From: Novipirellula sp052161655
GTDB lineage: Bacteria > Planctomycetota > Planctomycetia > Pirellulales > Pirellulaceae
Direction of reading: 5' to 3'
Length of the DNA stretch: 64,000 bases
Assembly (NCBI RefSeq): GCF_052161655.1
Contig: NZ_CP197418.1
Coordinates: forward strand, 744,001-808,000
Shown here: in pieces, positions 18,578-28,221 of the stretch
How the letters are laid out: the number at the start of each line of letters is the position of its first letter
Position numbering within the stretch: position 1 is the stretch's first letter
Position numbers and translations under genes: made by a program
Notes under the pieces: generated by a model
The model's input: the letters and a program-made list of their open reading frames with translations, nothing else
Databases searched by the model: none
Told to the model about the DNA's origin: nothing

Positions 18578-20336
18578 ACTAACGCGTTCTGGGAAACGCA
18601 GTGGATGGTGCCTGTTCCTTGTGACGTGTGGTTGCGTCGTAGTATTGGGATGCCAGAAACCAGCGATGGAATTTGTCGACAAGGCGGCTCAACCGGTGAC
18701 GGTAATGACGCTAGTAAAAGCGATGCCTCCGTCGTCCTTTAGGGCGTCTGGAAGCGTCAAGTCGTGGAAGACCGAAGACCTCGGTTTTGAAGTCTCCGGG
18801 CGGTTGGAGTGGGTGCTCGAGCCTGGATTGGACGTGGACGGCCGGATCGTTGATCCCGATGGAAAACCAATTCAATCAGGCACGCCGCTCGCCCAAATTG
18901 AAACGGCTCAATACGACATCGCGGTCGAGTCGGCGGAGGCGGACGTCGAGGTTGCTGAACGTAAAAAAGAGAGTATCGAGATTCGTTTGGACGAGGCGTT
19001 GCCGGTGGAGATCGAGTCGGCCAAAGCTGATTTGGATTTAGCACAAACCGAATTCCAGCGGATGAAAAAACTGAATGCGCAACAAGCGGCATCACAATCC
19101 GAGTTCGACCAGGCAGAGAATTTGGTGCAAACGCGGAAGACAGCGTTGCGATCACTCGAGGCTAGCGAGAAGCAGGCTCGCGCGGAATTGAAGTCCGCAG
19201 CATCCGAAATCCGTCGCGCCCAACAAGTGCTGCGAGATGCCGAGCGAGACCTGAAAAACACCACGCTTTACGGTTCGTATCAAGGCCAGATCGCCGAGGT
19301 GATGGTGGTGCCCGGCAGCGTCGTCACCGCAGGATCGCCGGTGCTGAGGCTACAAATGTCCAACCCGATCAAGGTCGAAGTCGAGTTGTCATCACATCAA
19401 TCACGTCAAATCCGTCAGCGGCGAAACTTGCCTGCCTCGTTTGAATTGCCTGATGGCACGATGCGGCACGTCAATGCGTTTGTCTACAGCATCGCGCCCA
19501 GCGCCGATCCGACCACGCGCACTTTTACGATGACGCTGCTGCTGCTGAACGAAAAGTTTCGCGACAATTTGCCGGACTCCATTTCAGAGGACACCGTGGC
19601 TAGGTCCGAAGATATTTGGCCGCTGAAACTCAATCGCATGATGGGAACCCCCGCCGAGGTAACGCTCGTCGAAGAGAAATCGATCCATCATGATGACGAA
19701 GGTGCCTTCGTTTATCGCGTGACCAATGCAAAGCTGAACGACGTTCTGCCGAAAATCTTAAAAGTCGAACGTCAACGTTTGATTGAAAATGATTTACGGA
19801 TTCCGTTTCTGGGCAATTGGGTCTTTCGATCGGTGTCGTTCTTGGATGACGATGGCGGCAACGAAACGCTTTCGCTAGACACGATCTACATTGGCGAATT
19901 GGAAAAGGGCCCCTCCGCCGCGTCCGACTGGGATGGCGAATCGGTGGTGTTGGACGCGGGAGCCCAGTGGATGCTGCGACCCGGCGATCTGGTCTCCGTT
20001 GATCTCTCTAGCAACGATGCAGAGTTCGGTTTCCATGTGCCGATCAATGCGATTTACGAAGAATCGGGCGAGACGTTCTTGTTTGTCACCCAAGACGGTA
20101 TTGCGAAAAAAATTTCCGTTCAGCAGAAGCAAGCCGAGAATCTGGATGCTGGTTCGGTTGTCGAGATTCAGTCGCCCGAATTAGCCGACGGGATGCAATT
20201 CATCGTCGGAGGCGTCCACTATTTGCGTGACGGTGAAGAGGTGCGAATTGTGCAAACCGCGTTAGCCGACACAACTGAGAACGACGTGCCCCTGAGTGTG
20301 CCAGCAATGGACATCGTTGAATCGGAGTCGTTGTAA
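18567..20336 (+). CDS. RND efflux periplasmic adaptor lipoprotein (HlyD/MFP family)
   Basis: A 589-residue membrane fusion protein that links an inner-membrane RND pump to an outer-membrane channel. A lipoprotein signal peptide ends in the lipobox VLGC with Cys29 as the likely lipidated residue. A biotinyl/lipoyl-like half-motif, a long coiled-coil hairpin (about 120-235, rich in Ala/Glu/Lys/Arg heptads) and the second lipoyl half with YGSYQGQIAEVMVVPGSVVTAGSP follow. Beta-barrel domains come after. At 589 residues it is far longer than typical adaptors (about 350-400), with extra C-terminal domains. ATG 18567 overlaps the TetR gene. The frame is open further upstream, but that part lies inside the TetR gene. 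The TAA overlaps the pump ATG by one base (TAATG). Confidence 0.88.
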   Translation: MQNRLTRSGKRSGWCLFLVTCGCVVVLGCQKPAMEFVDKAAQPVTVMTLVKAMPPSSFRASGSVKSWKTEDLGFEVSGRLEWVLEPGLDVDGRIVDPDGKPIQSGTPLAQIETAQYDIAVESAEADVEVAERKKESIEIRLDEALPVEIESAKADLDLAQTEFQRMKKLNAQQAASQSEFDQAENLVQTRKTALRSLEASEKQARAELKSAASEIRRAQQVLRDAERDLKNTTLYGSYQGQIAEVMVVPGSVVTAGSPVLRLQMSNPIKVEVELSSHQSRQIRQRRNLPASFELPDGTMRHVNAFVYSIAPSADPTTRTFTMTLLLLNEKFRDNLPDSISEDTVARSEDIWPLKLNRMMGTPAEVTLVEEKSIHHDDEGAFVYRVTNAKLNDVLPKILKVERQRLIENDLRIPFLGNWVFRSVSFLDDDGGNETLSLDTIYIGELEKGPSAASDWDGESVVLDAGAQWMLRPGDLVSVDLSSNDAEFGFHVPINAIYEESGETFLFVTQDGIAKKISVQQKQAENLDAGSVVEIQSPELADGMQFIVGGVHYLRDGEEVRIVQTALADTTENDVPLSVPAMDIVESESL

Positions 20337-23300
20337 TGTCACTCCCTGCATTGGCGGTCAAGTATCGCCCTATCGTGATTTCGGTCGTATTGCTCGCGAT
20401 GGTGTGCGGCGCATTTACCTATGTCACTATTCCGCGTCGCGAAGATCCCGAGTTTACGATTCGCGTGTGTGTTGTTTCGACCTCGTGGCCGGGGGCGCCT
20501 GCGGAAACCGTCGAGGAATTGATCACCGATAAAATCGAACAGAGTTTGATCAGCATCGAGGAGGTCGATTTTACGCGGTCCACGACGTTGACGGGCCAGT
20601 CGACGATTTTTGTCGAATTGGAAGACAGCATCGCACCCGCCGATATTCAGAATGTTTGGGACAAGGTCCGCGCACGCGTGCAAACCGTGCCGATGCCCGA
20701 GCCCGACATCATCCCCGTCGTCAACGATGAATTTGGCGATACTGCGGTGTTATTGCTGGCGGTACACCAGACGCCATCGCATGGACGTGAGCACGTTCGC
20801 GAACAAGATCTCTATTCGCCTCGTGATTTGGAAATCTATGCCGAAGAGGTTCAAGACGCAGTGCGGCTGTTGCCGGGCGTAGCCAAAGTCGAAATGTTTG
20901 GCGAGCGGGATGAAGCGATCTATATCGAAACGGGACTTGCCAATTGGTCACAGCTAGGTTTGACGACGGAACAGCTTGAAACGTTGGCTCGCGAACGAAA
21001 TATCATCGAGGCCGGAGGCGAGCTAGACACCGAATCGGGCCACTATGCCGTCAAAACGGGCGGTGAGTTTAATGCGGTTCAAGAGATTCAGCAGATCGCC
21101 AGCACCGTCCGCACCAACGGTGGCGATAACAGCGTCCCGCTTGCCGAGCTTGGTTTGACGGTGACGCGAGGTTTCGAGGATCCCGCAGATTACATCTGTC
21201 GTTTCGGCGATTCGTCGGGGGTGACTCCCGCTGTGATGTTGGGGATCACGATGAAATCGGGATCGAACATTATTGACGTTTGTGACGCAGCCAAAGCTCG
21301 GGTGCGAATGTTGGCCGATGTCGAGCAACGACTGCCGCCCGATATCGCGGTCACCCCGGTCTCGGACCAAAGCGAAAGTGTGGCGAAGAAAATACACGAT
21401 GTGATCATCAATGTGATCGAAGCCGTGTTGATCGTGGTGGTGGTTGTCTATTTGGTCGTCGGTTTTCGCACTTCGTTTGTGATGGCGGCGAACATTCCGA
21501 TTGTCGTCGTGATCGCGGTGGGGTTGATTGCTCCATTGGGTGTCCAATTGGAACAGATCTCGCTTGCGGCTCTGATTATTTCGCTTGGCTTGTTGGTCGA
21601 CAACGCGGTTCAAGTTTGTGACCAAGCTCGCACGAATCAAATTGCCGGGATGCGGCCTTTTCCCGCGGCGATTGAGGGAGCCAATACCCTCGCAATTCCG
21701 ATGTTGGTCGGAACGCTAACGACGATGGCTGCATTCATTCCGATGTTGTTTTCACTCGAAGGAGGCGGTAAGGAATACGTCTATAGCTTGCCGATCACGG
21801 TTTCCACGACGCTGGCACTCAGCTGGTTATTGGCGATGACGTTGTGTGTGATTTTGGCAGGCATGTTCATTCGGGCGCCCCAGGGTGACGAGTCGGGTTC
21901 GCCCGTGGTGAATGCATTCTCGGCGATGGGCCGCTTGGGTTCACGCTTTCGCCGCCGCTCGCGTAAGACGCGTGACTCCGGTTCCGCAAGCAACGCTGCG
22001 GGCAAAGTCTTCTCGGAAAACTGGACGTACCGTGTTTACGGAGTGATCGGACGGTTGGCCGTGCGAGCGAAATGGGGAACCGCGCTAGCAACGTTGTTGT
22101 TGATCGTCGGCATCATGACGTTGCCGGTCGGTTCCGAGTTTTTTCCCGAAGCCGATGGCACTCAATTCGCCGTGAAAATCATCTTGCCGGAAACGGCCAC
22201 GATCAAGCAAACCGATGCAGTGGCCCGGCAAGTGGAAACAATCGTGCAAAAGTTGGGGGCCGCGAGCGATTACAGTCCTGCTCGATTGCGAGCGTTTCGG
22301 ACCATGGTGGGCGGCGGCGGCTCGCGTTGGCACCTCGGCTGGAGTCCCGAACCAAAGACTCGCACGTATGCTGAAATTTTGGTTCGCACGACCGACAGCT
22401 CCGTGACGACTCACTATGCACAGCGAGTGCGTGAGATCGCCGAACGAGGCGATGAGGAACTGGGGATCCAGCCGATCGTCGGCGCACGCGTGGTTCCGGT
22501 GCAATTGGCGTTGGGGCCGCCCGCCGACCCGTTGGTTTTTCGTGTCGCGGGGAACGGGTTTGCCGATCCCGCGATTCTGCGTTCCGCTGCAAATCATTTG
22601 AAGAAACTCGTCGAAGAACAACCGGAAACTTGGGACGTCAACGACTCCTGGGGCGTCGATGGTTACCAAGTTCGCGTTGATGTGAACCAGGATCGTGCCG
22701 TATTGGCCGGCGTGACGAACTCGCAAGTCGCTCGCACGTTGAACTCGTACTACTCGGGGCTGCGATTGACAACGTTTCGCGAAGGAGATCACGAAGTTCC
22801 GGTCTATTTCCGGCTAAAACCCAATCAACGTGAATCGATTCGCGGACTGCAAGAATCGTTCGTCGAAGGGGATCTTGGTAAGGTGCCGTTGTCGTCGATC
22901 GCGAGTCTGGAAACCACCTTCGTATTGGCCAAGATCGCCCGCCGCAACATGAACCGGACTATCGAAGTCAGTTCGCGAATGGAGCCCGGCGTGACTGGCA
23001 ATGACGTCGTTTCTCGGTTGCTCAAAAGCAAAGAGATGAAGGCACTGAGTGAGAGTTTGCCGGTTGGTTACTGGATCGAGCCCGGCGGCGCGTTTGAAGA
23101 GAGTGCCGAAGCCGGCGGGCAAATGATGATGTCGTTTGCGATCTCATTTGTGCTGATCGTGTTGTGTTTGATTTTTCAGTACAACGGTTGGTCCAAGCCG
23201 CTGATCATCTTGTCAACGCTGCCTTTGGCGTTGGCGGGAGCATGGTTGGGGTTGTTTTTGTTTGATGAATCGCTCGGGTTCATGCCCCAGCTTGGGATTT

Positions 23301-23692
23301 TGGCTTTGTTCGGGATCGTTTTGAATACCGCGATCATCTTTGTTGAGTTTGCCGATATCTTGATCGCCCAGCGAGCGAGCGAGAAAGCGAGTGCGGGAAC
23401 CGCTGATGGACCGATCGTCGGTCTCAGCGTTGCCGAGTTCCGTGAGTGTTTGATCGACGCAGGTAAGCAGCGGATGCTGCCGATCTTCCTAACCACGGCG
23501 ACCACGGTGGGCGGTTTGATCCCGTTGGCACTCAGTGGCGGGGCGCTTTGGGAGGGACTCGCTTGGTGCATGATTGTCGGTTTGTTACTGACAACGTTCC
23601 TGACGCTGATCGTGGTTCCCGCGTTCTACGCGATCCTGGTCGAAACCTTGGGCGTGAAACCGGTCATAATGCCCACGGATGAAAATGATTAA
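20336..23692 (+). CDS. RND-family efflux pump (AcrB-like, HAE1/HME type)
   Basis: A 1118-residue proton-driven tripartite pump. The N-terminal helix is followed by EDPEFTIRVCVVSTSWPGAPAE... of the porter domain. Helices 2-6 contain SLGLLVDNAVQVCDQARTNQ, which matches the RND GxxVDNAIVVxE region but lacks the usual acidic end. The second half repeats the plan with GILALFGIVLNTAIIFVEFADILI. The typical NxG-x-DD pattern of transmembrane helix 4 is only partly conserved (LVDNAVQV), so proton coupling needs checking. It belongs to the short-spacer, non-drug-specific RND class common in planctomycetes. Translationally coupled to the adaptor by TAATG at 20334-20338. No outer-membrane channel gene is adjacent. 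Confidence 0.9.
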   Translation: MSLPALAVKYRPIVISVVLLAMVCGAFTYVTIPRREDPEFTIRVCVVSTSWPGAPAETVEELITDKIEQSLISIEEVDFTRSTTLTGQSTIFVELEDSIAPADIQNVWDKVRARVQTVPMPEPDIIPVVNDEFGDTAVLLLAVHQTPSHGREHVREQDLYSPRDLEIYAEEVQDAVRLLPGVAKVEMFGERDEAIYIETGLANWSQLGLTTEQLETLARERNIIEAGGELDTESGHYAVKTGGEFNAVQEIQQIASTVRTNGGDNSVPLAELGLTVTRGFEDPADYICRFGDSSGVTPAVMLGITMKSGSNIIDVCDAAKARVRMLADVEQRLPPDIAVTPVSDQSESVAKKIHDVIINVIEAVLIVVVVVYLVVGFRTSFVMAANIPIVVVIAVGLIAPLGVQLEQISLAALIISLGLLVDNAVQVCDQARTNQIAGMRPFPAAIEGANTLAIPMLVGTLTTMAAFIPMLFSLEGGGKEYVYSLPITVSTTLALSWLLAMTLCVILAGMFIRAPQGDESGSPVVNAFSAMGRLGSRFRRRSRKTRDSGSASNAAGKVFSENWTYRVYGVIGRLAVRAKWGTALATLLLIVGIMTLPVGSEFFPEADGTQFAVKIILPETATIKQTDAVARQVETIVQKLGAASDYSPARLRAFRTMVGGGGSRWHLGWSPEPKTRTYAEILVRTTDSSVTTHYAQRVREIAERGDEELGIQPIVGARVVPVQLALGPPADPLVFRVAGNGFADPAILRSAANHLKKLVEEQPETWDVNDSWGVDGYQVRVDVNQDRAVLAGVTNSQVARTLNSYYSGLRLTTFREGDHEVPVYFRLKPNQRESIRGLQESFVEGDLGKVPLSSIASLETTFVLAKIARRNMNRTIEVSSRMEPGVTGNDVVSRLLKSKEMKALSESLPVGYWIEPGGAFEESAEAGGQMMMSFAISFVLIVLCLIFQYNGWSKPLIILSTLPLALAGAWLGLFLFDESLGFMPQLGILALFGIVLNTAIIFVEFADILIAQRASEKASAGTADGPIVGLSVAEFRECLIDAGKQRMLPIFLTTATTVGGLIPLALSGGALWEGLAWCMIVGLLLTTFLTLIVVPAFYAILVETLGVKPVIMPTDEND

Positions 23693-23715
23693 CCCAATCT
23701 TACAGAGGGGCGAGA

Positions 23716-26253
23716 TCAATCTCTTGGCTTTAAACCGTTGTGCGTGGCTTTCGCGGTCAGCGGGTCTTCGGGCCAAAAGTGTTTGGGATAGCGGCGACGC
23801 AGTTCCTTGCGGACCACCGGGTAGGTTGTCTTCCAGAAACTATTCAAATCATCGGTGATCTGTTGCGGGCGACGATTTGGACCGAGCAAGTGCAGTTGCA
23901 GCGGCACCTTGCCGCCAGCGATACGTGGCGTGTCGGTCCAGCCAAACAACTCTTGCAATTTGACATGGATTGCGGGCGGCTTGCCCTCAGCGTATTCGAC
24001 ACGCACCGTGTTGCCACTGGGAACGCTGATTCGTTCGGGAGCGTGACGTTCGATCAGTTGCTGCTGAGCATAGTCGAACACTCCTTTGAAATGATCCAGC
24101 CAAGCCGCCCGGCGAAGCTGGGCTAGCGACGTCATCGATTGACACAGTTGCTCGAGCACGCTTTGCACGGCGGCGTCGTCAAGCTTGGGAATCTCTAAGT
24201 CCGGCATCTGCGAGTGCAAAAAGCGTACTCGTTGTAAAAATGCCAGCGCTGCTTCGTTTTTATCGGTCAGCAGCGACTGGATATCACCTCGCACCACATC
24301 GGTCAATACCGTCGCCACATGGGGACTGGGCTGACACTCGATCGGTGATTCACTAAGAACGAGGTCATGAAAGTATTGCCGTCTTCGTGCGATGACGACT
24401 TGTTTTGCGGGATCATAAAAAGGCTCATCGACCGTACGAACCTGGGACGCGTCGAGCCACTCCAGCTCGATCGGTACCGCGACTCGCACCATCGCTTCGG
24501 ATCCGCGATCGTCGACATCGATACACACAAAGTATTTCGAGGGCGTTCCTGCTTCGTGAGCCAGCGCCCCATTGGCAAGCTGCACACCGCGGCCGCCTAC
24601 CATCACCCCACGGTCGCTGTCGTGGCTTCGTCGACGCGCGACGCGATCGGGATAGGCCGCCAGCAAACATTGTTGCAATGCCTGGTTATCACCTGAGTGC
24701 TGCTGCGAGTTATCCGCCGCCCCCAAAATTCGGCGAATTTGTTTGGCAACTCGCTGGATTTGTTTCGCTGCCCCACGATCGATCTCGATACGAGTATCTC
24801 CATCGAGAAAGCGTTTCAATTTTTCAATCTGGTCAAACAGACTTAATGCCTGCGAGCGAAACGGACTGCGTTCACTCAACAGCGCCGCAATGAGCGTCGC
24901 GTCGGAAACCACTCCGAAATCATCAGCGGCGACGAGGAATCGAGCAATCCTGGGATGCAGTGGTAATCGCATCATGCGTCGACCGACCGGCAATAATGCA
25001 CCAGCGTCATCGATTGCGCCTAGCGAGACCAACAACCGTTTGGCTCGATCAACCGTCTCGTTTGACGGCGGAGTCAACCATGGAAAATCCAATGCATCAC
25101 GTTCGCCCCAACCCGCCAACATCAAGGCGGCGGAGCTAAAGTCCGCACGCTCGATTTCGGGCGAATCGTGCAGCCGACGCGATCGATGGGCAGCCAGCGG
25201 CCAAAGCCGGAAACAAACTCCCGCTTCGGTTCGCCCGGCTCGCCCTGCACGCTGGTCCGCCGAGGCCTGGGAAATCGGTTCCAAACGAAGCACCGGAAGC
25301 CCCACGGCGGGATTGAACCGCATCACGCGAGCGAGCCCGCTGTCGATTACCGCGGTCACGCCAGGAATTGTGACCGAGGTTTCCGCGACATTGGTGGCAA
25401 GAATGATTTTGCGTTTTTTTGATGCCGAAAGCACCGCGTCTTGATCGGCCGCATTCATCTCGCCGTACAGATCATGCAGAGTACAATCCGCAGCCATCCC
25501 GCTTGCTTCGATCATCCGGTGTGTTCGCCGGATTTCACCCACCCCTGGCAAAAAGATCAGCACGTGACCGGTGGTCCGATCGAGTGCTGCGGGCAACGTT
25601 TCGATGATTTGCGAATCGATCGGCTGCTTGGACAGATGAGGTGAATGGACGATGTCGACCGGAAATGCCCGCCCTTCGCTGTGCACCGAAACGGCATCGC
25701 CGAGAAACGCTGCCACTGGCTCGGTCGCCAACGTGGCCGACATCACGATCAGTTTTAGTTCGGGACGCAGCGTCGTGCGAATGCGGTACAGCATCCCCAG
25801 TGCCGAATCGATCTCGAGTGAACGTTCGTGGAATTCGTCCAAGATCACACAGCCGACGTTTTCCAGCAGAGGATCATCGCTAAGTCGCCGCAGCAACATG
25901 CCGGTCGTCATCACGATCAACCGCGTTTGCTTGGACGTGCAGCGATCAAAGCGGACGTGATAGCCAATGCGGCTACCTAATTCGCTGTGGTCCAGATGAG
26001 CCAACCGCGATGCTGCACCGCGTGCGGCCAAGCGACGCGGTTGAATCAATAGAATCTCGCCGTCATCGACGATCTTCCGCTGCAGCAATGCCAGTGGAAC
26101 TAGCGTCGTTTTTCCAGCGCCCGGAGGCGCCTTTAATACCACAGGAATCGACTCGGACGCCGAAGCAAGGATCGAGTCCAAACATTCCGCGACCGGCAAG
26201 TCGAGGGAGTTAGCATCGCTTGAAGCCGAGTTGCCGGAACCAGAATCGCTCAC
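23716..26253 (-). CDS. hrpB: ATP-dependent helicase HrpB
   Basis: An 845-residue DEAH-box superfamily 2 helicase. Visible motifs are I (APPGAGKTTLVPLALLQR), Ia (QPRRLAARGAASRLA), II (DEFHERS, a DEFH variant typical of HrpB), III (MSAT), V (ATNVAETSVTIPGVTAVIDSG) and VI (QRAGRAGRTEAGVCFRLW). The C-terminal HrpB domain follows, with LNSFWKTTYPVVRKELRRRYPKHFWPEDP, a strong family signature. Length is normal for HrpB (about 800-850). The role in bacteria is poorly known; an RNA-related function is presumed from DEAH relatives. It is a monocistronic-looking gene facing the RND operon, with 23 bases between the two stops. Confidence 0.95.
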   Translation of the reverse strand: MSDSGSGNSASSDANSLDLPVAECLDSILASASESIPVVLKAPPGAGKTTLVPLALLQRKIVDDGEILLIQPRRLAARGAASRLAHLDHSELGSRIGYHVRFDRCTSKQTRLIVMTTGMLLRRLSDDPLLENVGCVILDEFHERSLEIDSALGMLYRIRTTLRPELKLIVMSATLATEPVAAFLGDAVSVHSEGRAFPVDIVHSPHLSKQPIDSQIIETLPAALDRTTGHVLIFLPGVGEIRRTHRMIEASGMAADCTLHDLYGEMNAADQDAVLSASKKRKIILATNVAETSVTIPGVTAVIDSGLARVMRFNPAVGLPVLRLEPISQASADQRAGRAGRTEAGVCFRLWPLAAHRSRRLHDSPEIERADFSSAALMLAGWGERDALDFPWLTPPSNETVDRAKRLLVSLGAIDDAGALLPVGRRMMRLPLHPRIARFLVAADDFGVVSDATLIAALLSERSPFRSQALSLFDQIEKLKRFLDGDTRIEIDRGAAKQIQRVAKQIRRILGAADNSQQHSGDNQALQQCLLAAYPDRVARRRSHDSDRGVMVGGRGVQLANGALAHEAGTPSKYFVCIDVDDRGSEAMVRVAVPIELEWLDASQVRTVDEPFYDPAKQVVIARRRQYFHDLVLSESPIECQPSPHVATVLTDVVRGDIQSLLTDKNEAALAFLQRVRFLHSQMPDLEIPKLDDAAVQSVLEQLCQSMTSLAQLRRAAWLDHFKGVFDYAQQQLIERHAPERISVPSGNTVRVEYAEGKPPAIHVKLQELFGWTDTPRIAGGKVPLQLHLLGPNRRPQQITDDLNSFWKTTYPVVRKELRRRYPKHFWPEDPLTAKATHNGLKPRD

Positions 26254-26291
26254 GTAGAGATGCTCACTTGGATTGCGTCAGAGACTTGTGG

Positions 26292-26834
26292 TTAGGCAGG
26301 TCCCAAGCCAGACGCTCTTCGCCACGCACTGATTTGGCCGACGTGAAGCGTGATGTGACCACCGACGTAGAAGTTCAACATCGCACCGGCCGTAGGAAGA
26401 CGATCTCGCATCGCTTCATTGGGATTCGGCTCTAACAAGACAGCGTCGTCCGCTGTTTCGAGTGCCGTTATCGCGGCTTCGTAGCCGGTATCGAATGCGT
26501 TTAGGATCTCGTCCATCGGGGGATAGATATTGCCCTCGGGATCGTCGACACACTTCGCTGACTTGGAGAACACTTTGACAAATTCATCACTTGGCAGGTA
26601 GGCCGATGCATCGCCCCCCAACGCCTTGATCACCTCGGACGCATACAGACTCAAGTGCCCGAAAACAAACGCGGGATGGTTTGATTCGATTACCGTATCA
26701 CCGCACTTGGCGAAGCGAGCAAATTGTTCGGGGGTGACGTCTTTGAGCATTCGTTGGGCGTTGGCAAGTCCAATCCGGCTGGACGCTGCGATCATAGGAC
26801 CGATGTTGGGCACGGCGATAAATCCTTGTTTCAT
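26292..26834 (-). CDS. DinB/YfiT-like four-helix metalloprotein
   Basis: A 180-residue protein whose histidines fit the DinB superfamily metal site: one in NHPAFVFGHLSLY (about residue 50) and a pair in GGHITLHVGQISAWRRA (about 158-172), the latter being the characteristic closing motif. DinB relatives are four-helix bundles with a metal ion and include thiol transferases; the activity here is not known. The start is ATG 26834. It lies 38 bases from the hrpB start on the same strand and may be transcribed ahead of it. The region upstream to the TIM-barrel gene (26835-26936) shows no other feature. Confidence 0.7.
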   Translation of the reverse strand: MKQGFIAVPNIGPMIAASSRIGLANAQRMLKDVTPEQFARFAKCGDTVIESNHPAFVFGHLSLYASEVIKALGGDASAYLPSDEFVKVFSKSAKCVDDPEGNIYPPMDEILNAFDTGYEAAITALETADDAVLLEPNPNEAMRDRLPTAGAMLNFYVGGHITLHVGQISAWRRASGLGPA

Positions 26835-26936
26835 TCGAGTTTAAAATTCGTCAGACGGCATATCGTAGGTAGCGATGCCGAGGATCGTCTAGACACCGAC
26901 ACCCATTTGAGGATCGCAGCCGCTTGCTAACTTAAA

Positions 26937-27899
26937 TCACGCTTGGGCGATCGCGTCCGCCACAACTTGCTTGGACTTTTCTAACCCCTCGCGGGCGACT
27001 TCCAACGCGTCGCGCTTCCAATACTCGGGATTAAACAACTCGAGTGAAAATGTGCCGCGAAAACCATGGTCAAGCAATAAGCGAATCGTCGGCACGAGCG
27101 GGCAAACCCCGTCGCCGGGAAAGACGCGATCTTTGTCGCTGATGTCGCGCTGTGAAGGTTCGCCTGGATAATCATTGATGTGGAAGCAGTGCATCCGCGA
27201 GGCTTCGATCATTCCTAGACCTGCGAAATCGCTGCCGCCTTTGTAGATGTGATAGAAATCGGGCAGCACACATGCCTTGGGGTGCTCAGCGGCCGTGGCG
27301 ACATACGCCAATTCACCCAGCGTGCTGATCGTGGGGGAAAAACCCCAAAGTTCCAACTGAGGCGTGACTCCGGTTTCGTCTCCGACTTCCAACAGAGCAC
27401 GATAACGCTTGGCGATGACCTCAAGTGGCGGCGATACCGCGTCTTTTTGATGAGCCCCGATGGGCGGCGCGGCAATCCGTGTCCCCCCGATGGAACGAAC
27501 TAACTCCATGTCGCGGCGGGCCGTTTCGAGTCCTGCTTTTCGCTGTTCGTCGTCATCGTTAATCCATTGTGCGAAACCGATGGCACTTTCGACCGTCATC
27601 CCCGCATCTTCAATCTGCTTTCGTAAATCCGCAATACTACCGCCATTTTTGACATGAGTTTCTAGATCCCGAATCCATGGTTCGACGCCATCGTAGCCCG
27701 CTTTGGCGGCCACTTCGACCTGCTCTTTGACAGTCAGATTTTGTCCTCGCAGCGTACTCATATTGAGCGCAAAACGAACGGGGTATTTCTTGTTTGCGGA
27801 AACCGGTTCTGCTGCGGCGGCGGTTGCAACGTTGCGGGTCACCGCCAAACCGACGGCGGAAGTGCTGACAAGTCCAATAAAGTGGCGGCGATCGGTCAT
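26937..27899 (-). CDS. Exported sugar-phosphate isomerase/epimerase-like TIM-barrel protein
   Basis: A 320-residue protein of the xylose-isomerase-like TIM-barrel superfamily (AP endonuclease 2 fold; hydroxypyruvate isomerase, IolE and EboC relatives). The barrel strands can be followed from FALNMSTLRGQ through KAGYDGVEPWI, QLELWGFSPTI, CVLPDFYHIYKGG, MHCFHINDYPG and FSLELFNPEYW; Glu, Asp, His and Glu at the strand ends are the expected metal ligands. The N-terminus, MTDRRHFIGLVSTSAVGLA, resembles a signal with RR, so export by Tat is possible, though the RR is followed by HF and not the full consensus. Substrate unknown. Planctomycetes contain many exported copies. ATG 27899 sets the start. 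Confidence 0.8.
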   Translation of the reverse strand: MTDRRHFIGLVSTSAVGLAVTRNVATAAAAEPVSANKKYPVRFALNMSTLRGQNLTVKEQVEVAAKAGYDGVEPWIRDLETHVKNGGSIADLRKQIEDAGMTVESAIGFAQWINDDDEQRKAGLETARRDMELVRSIGGTRIAAPPIGAHQKDAVSPPLEVIAKRYRALLEVGDETGVTPQLELWGFSPTISTLGELAYVATAAEHPKACVLPDFYHIYKGGSDFAGLGMIEASRMHCFHINDYPGEPSQRDISDKDRVFPGDGVCPLVPTIRLLLDHGFRGTFSLELFNPEYWKRDALEVAREGLEKSKQVVADAIAQA

Positions 27900-28221
27900 A
27901 GCAGCAAAACTCTCGGGAGGGAAAGTGAGGGTAAGAAAAAGGGGCAGGAGCCATCGTTTTACTCGATTAGCCTAATCAAAACATCATGGCGTTGCTCACA
28001 CCGAAAATTCGCAATCTCAACAGGACTGGATTTCCTGGTTGCGACGCTCACCGAGAACTTTCAACACTTGGGAATTTCCGAAACTCGTCGCGACTCTTGC
28101 TGCAACAAAATAATCCCCGACGAATTTAGTTGCAGCACAGTGAAAAATCCTCACAATGGTTGGGGTGTGAACCACACACCTTTTCTAGATTGATGCTTTT
28201 CCCAACCGCATTTGTGCGTTG
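27900..28221. other. Intergenic region between divergent genes
   Basis: A 322-base divergent region that must hold promoters for the TIM-barrel and VWA genes. I see no hairpin, repeat or small gene that I can support here; the frame crossing it on the plus strand is a shadow of the TIM-barrel gene. Confidence 0.3.
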
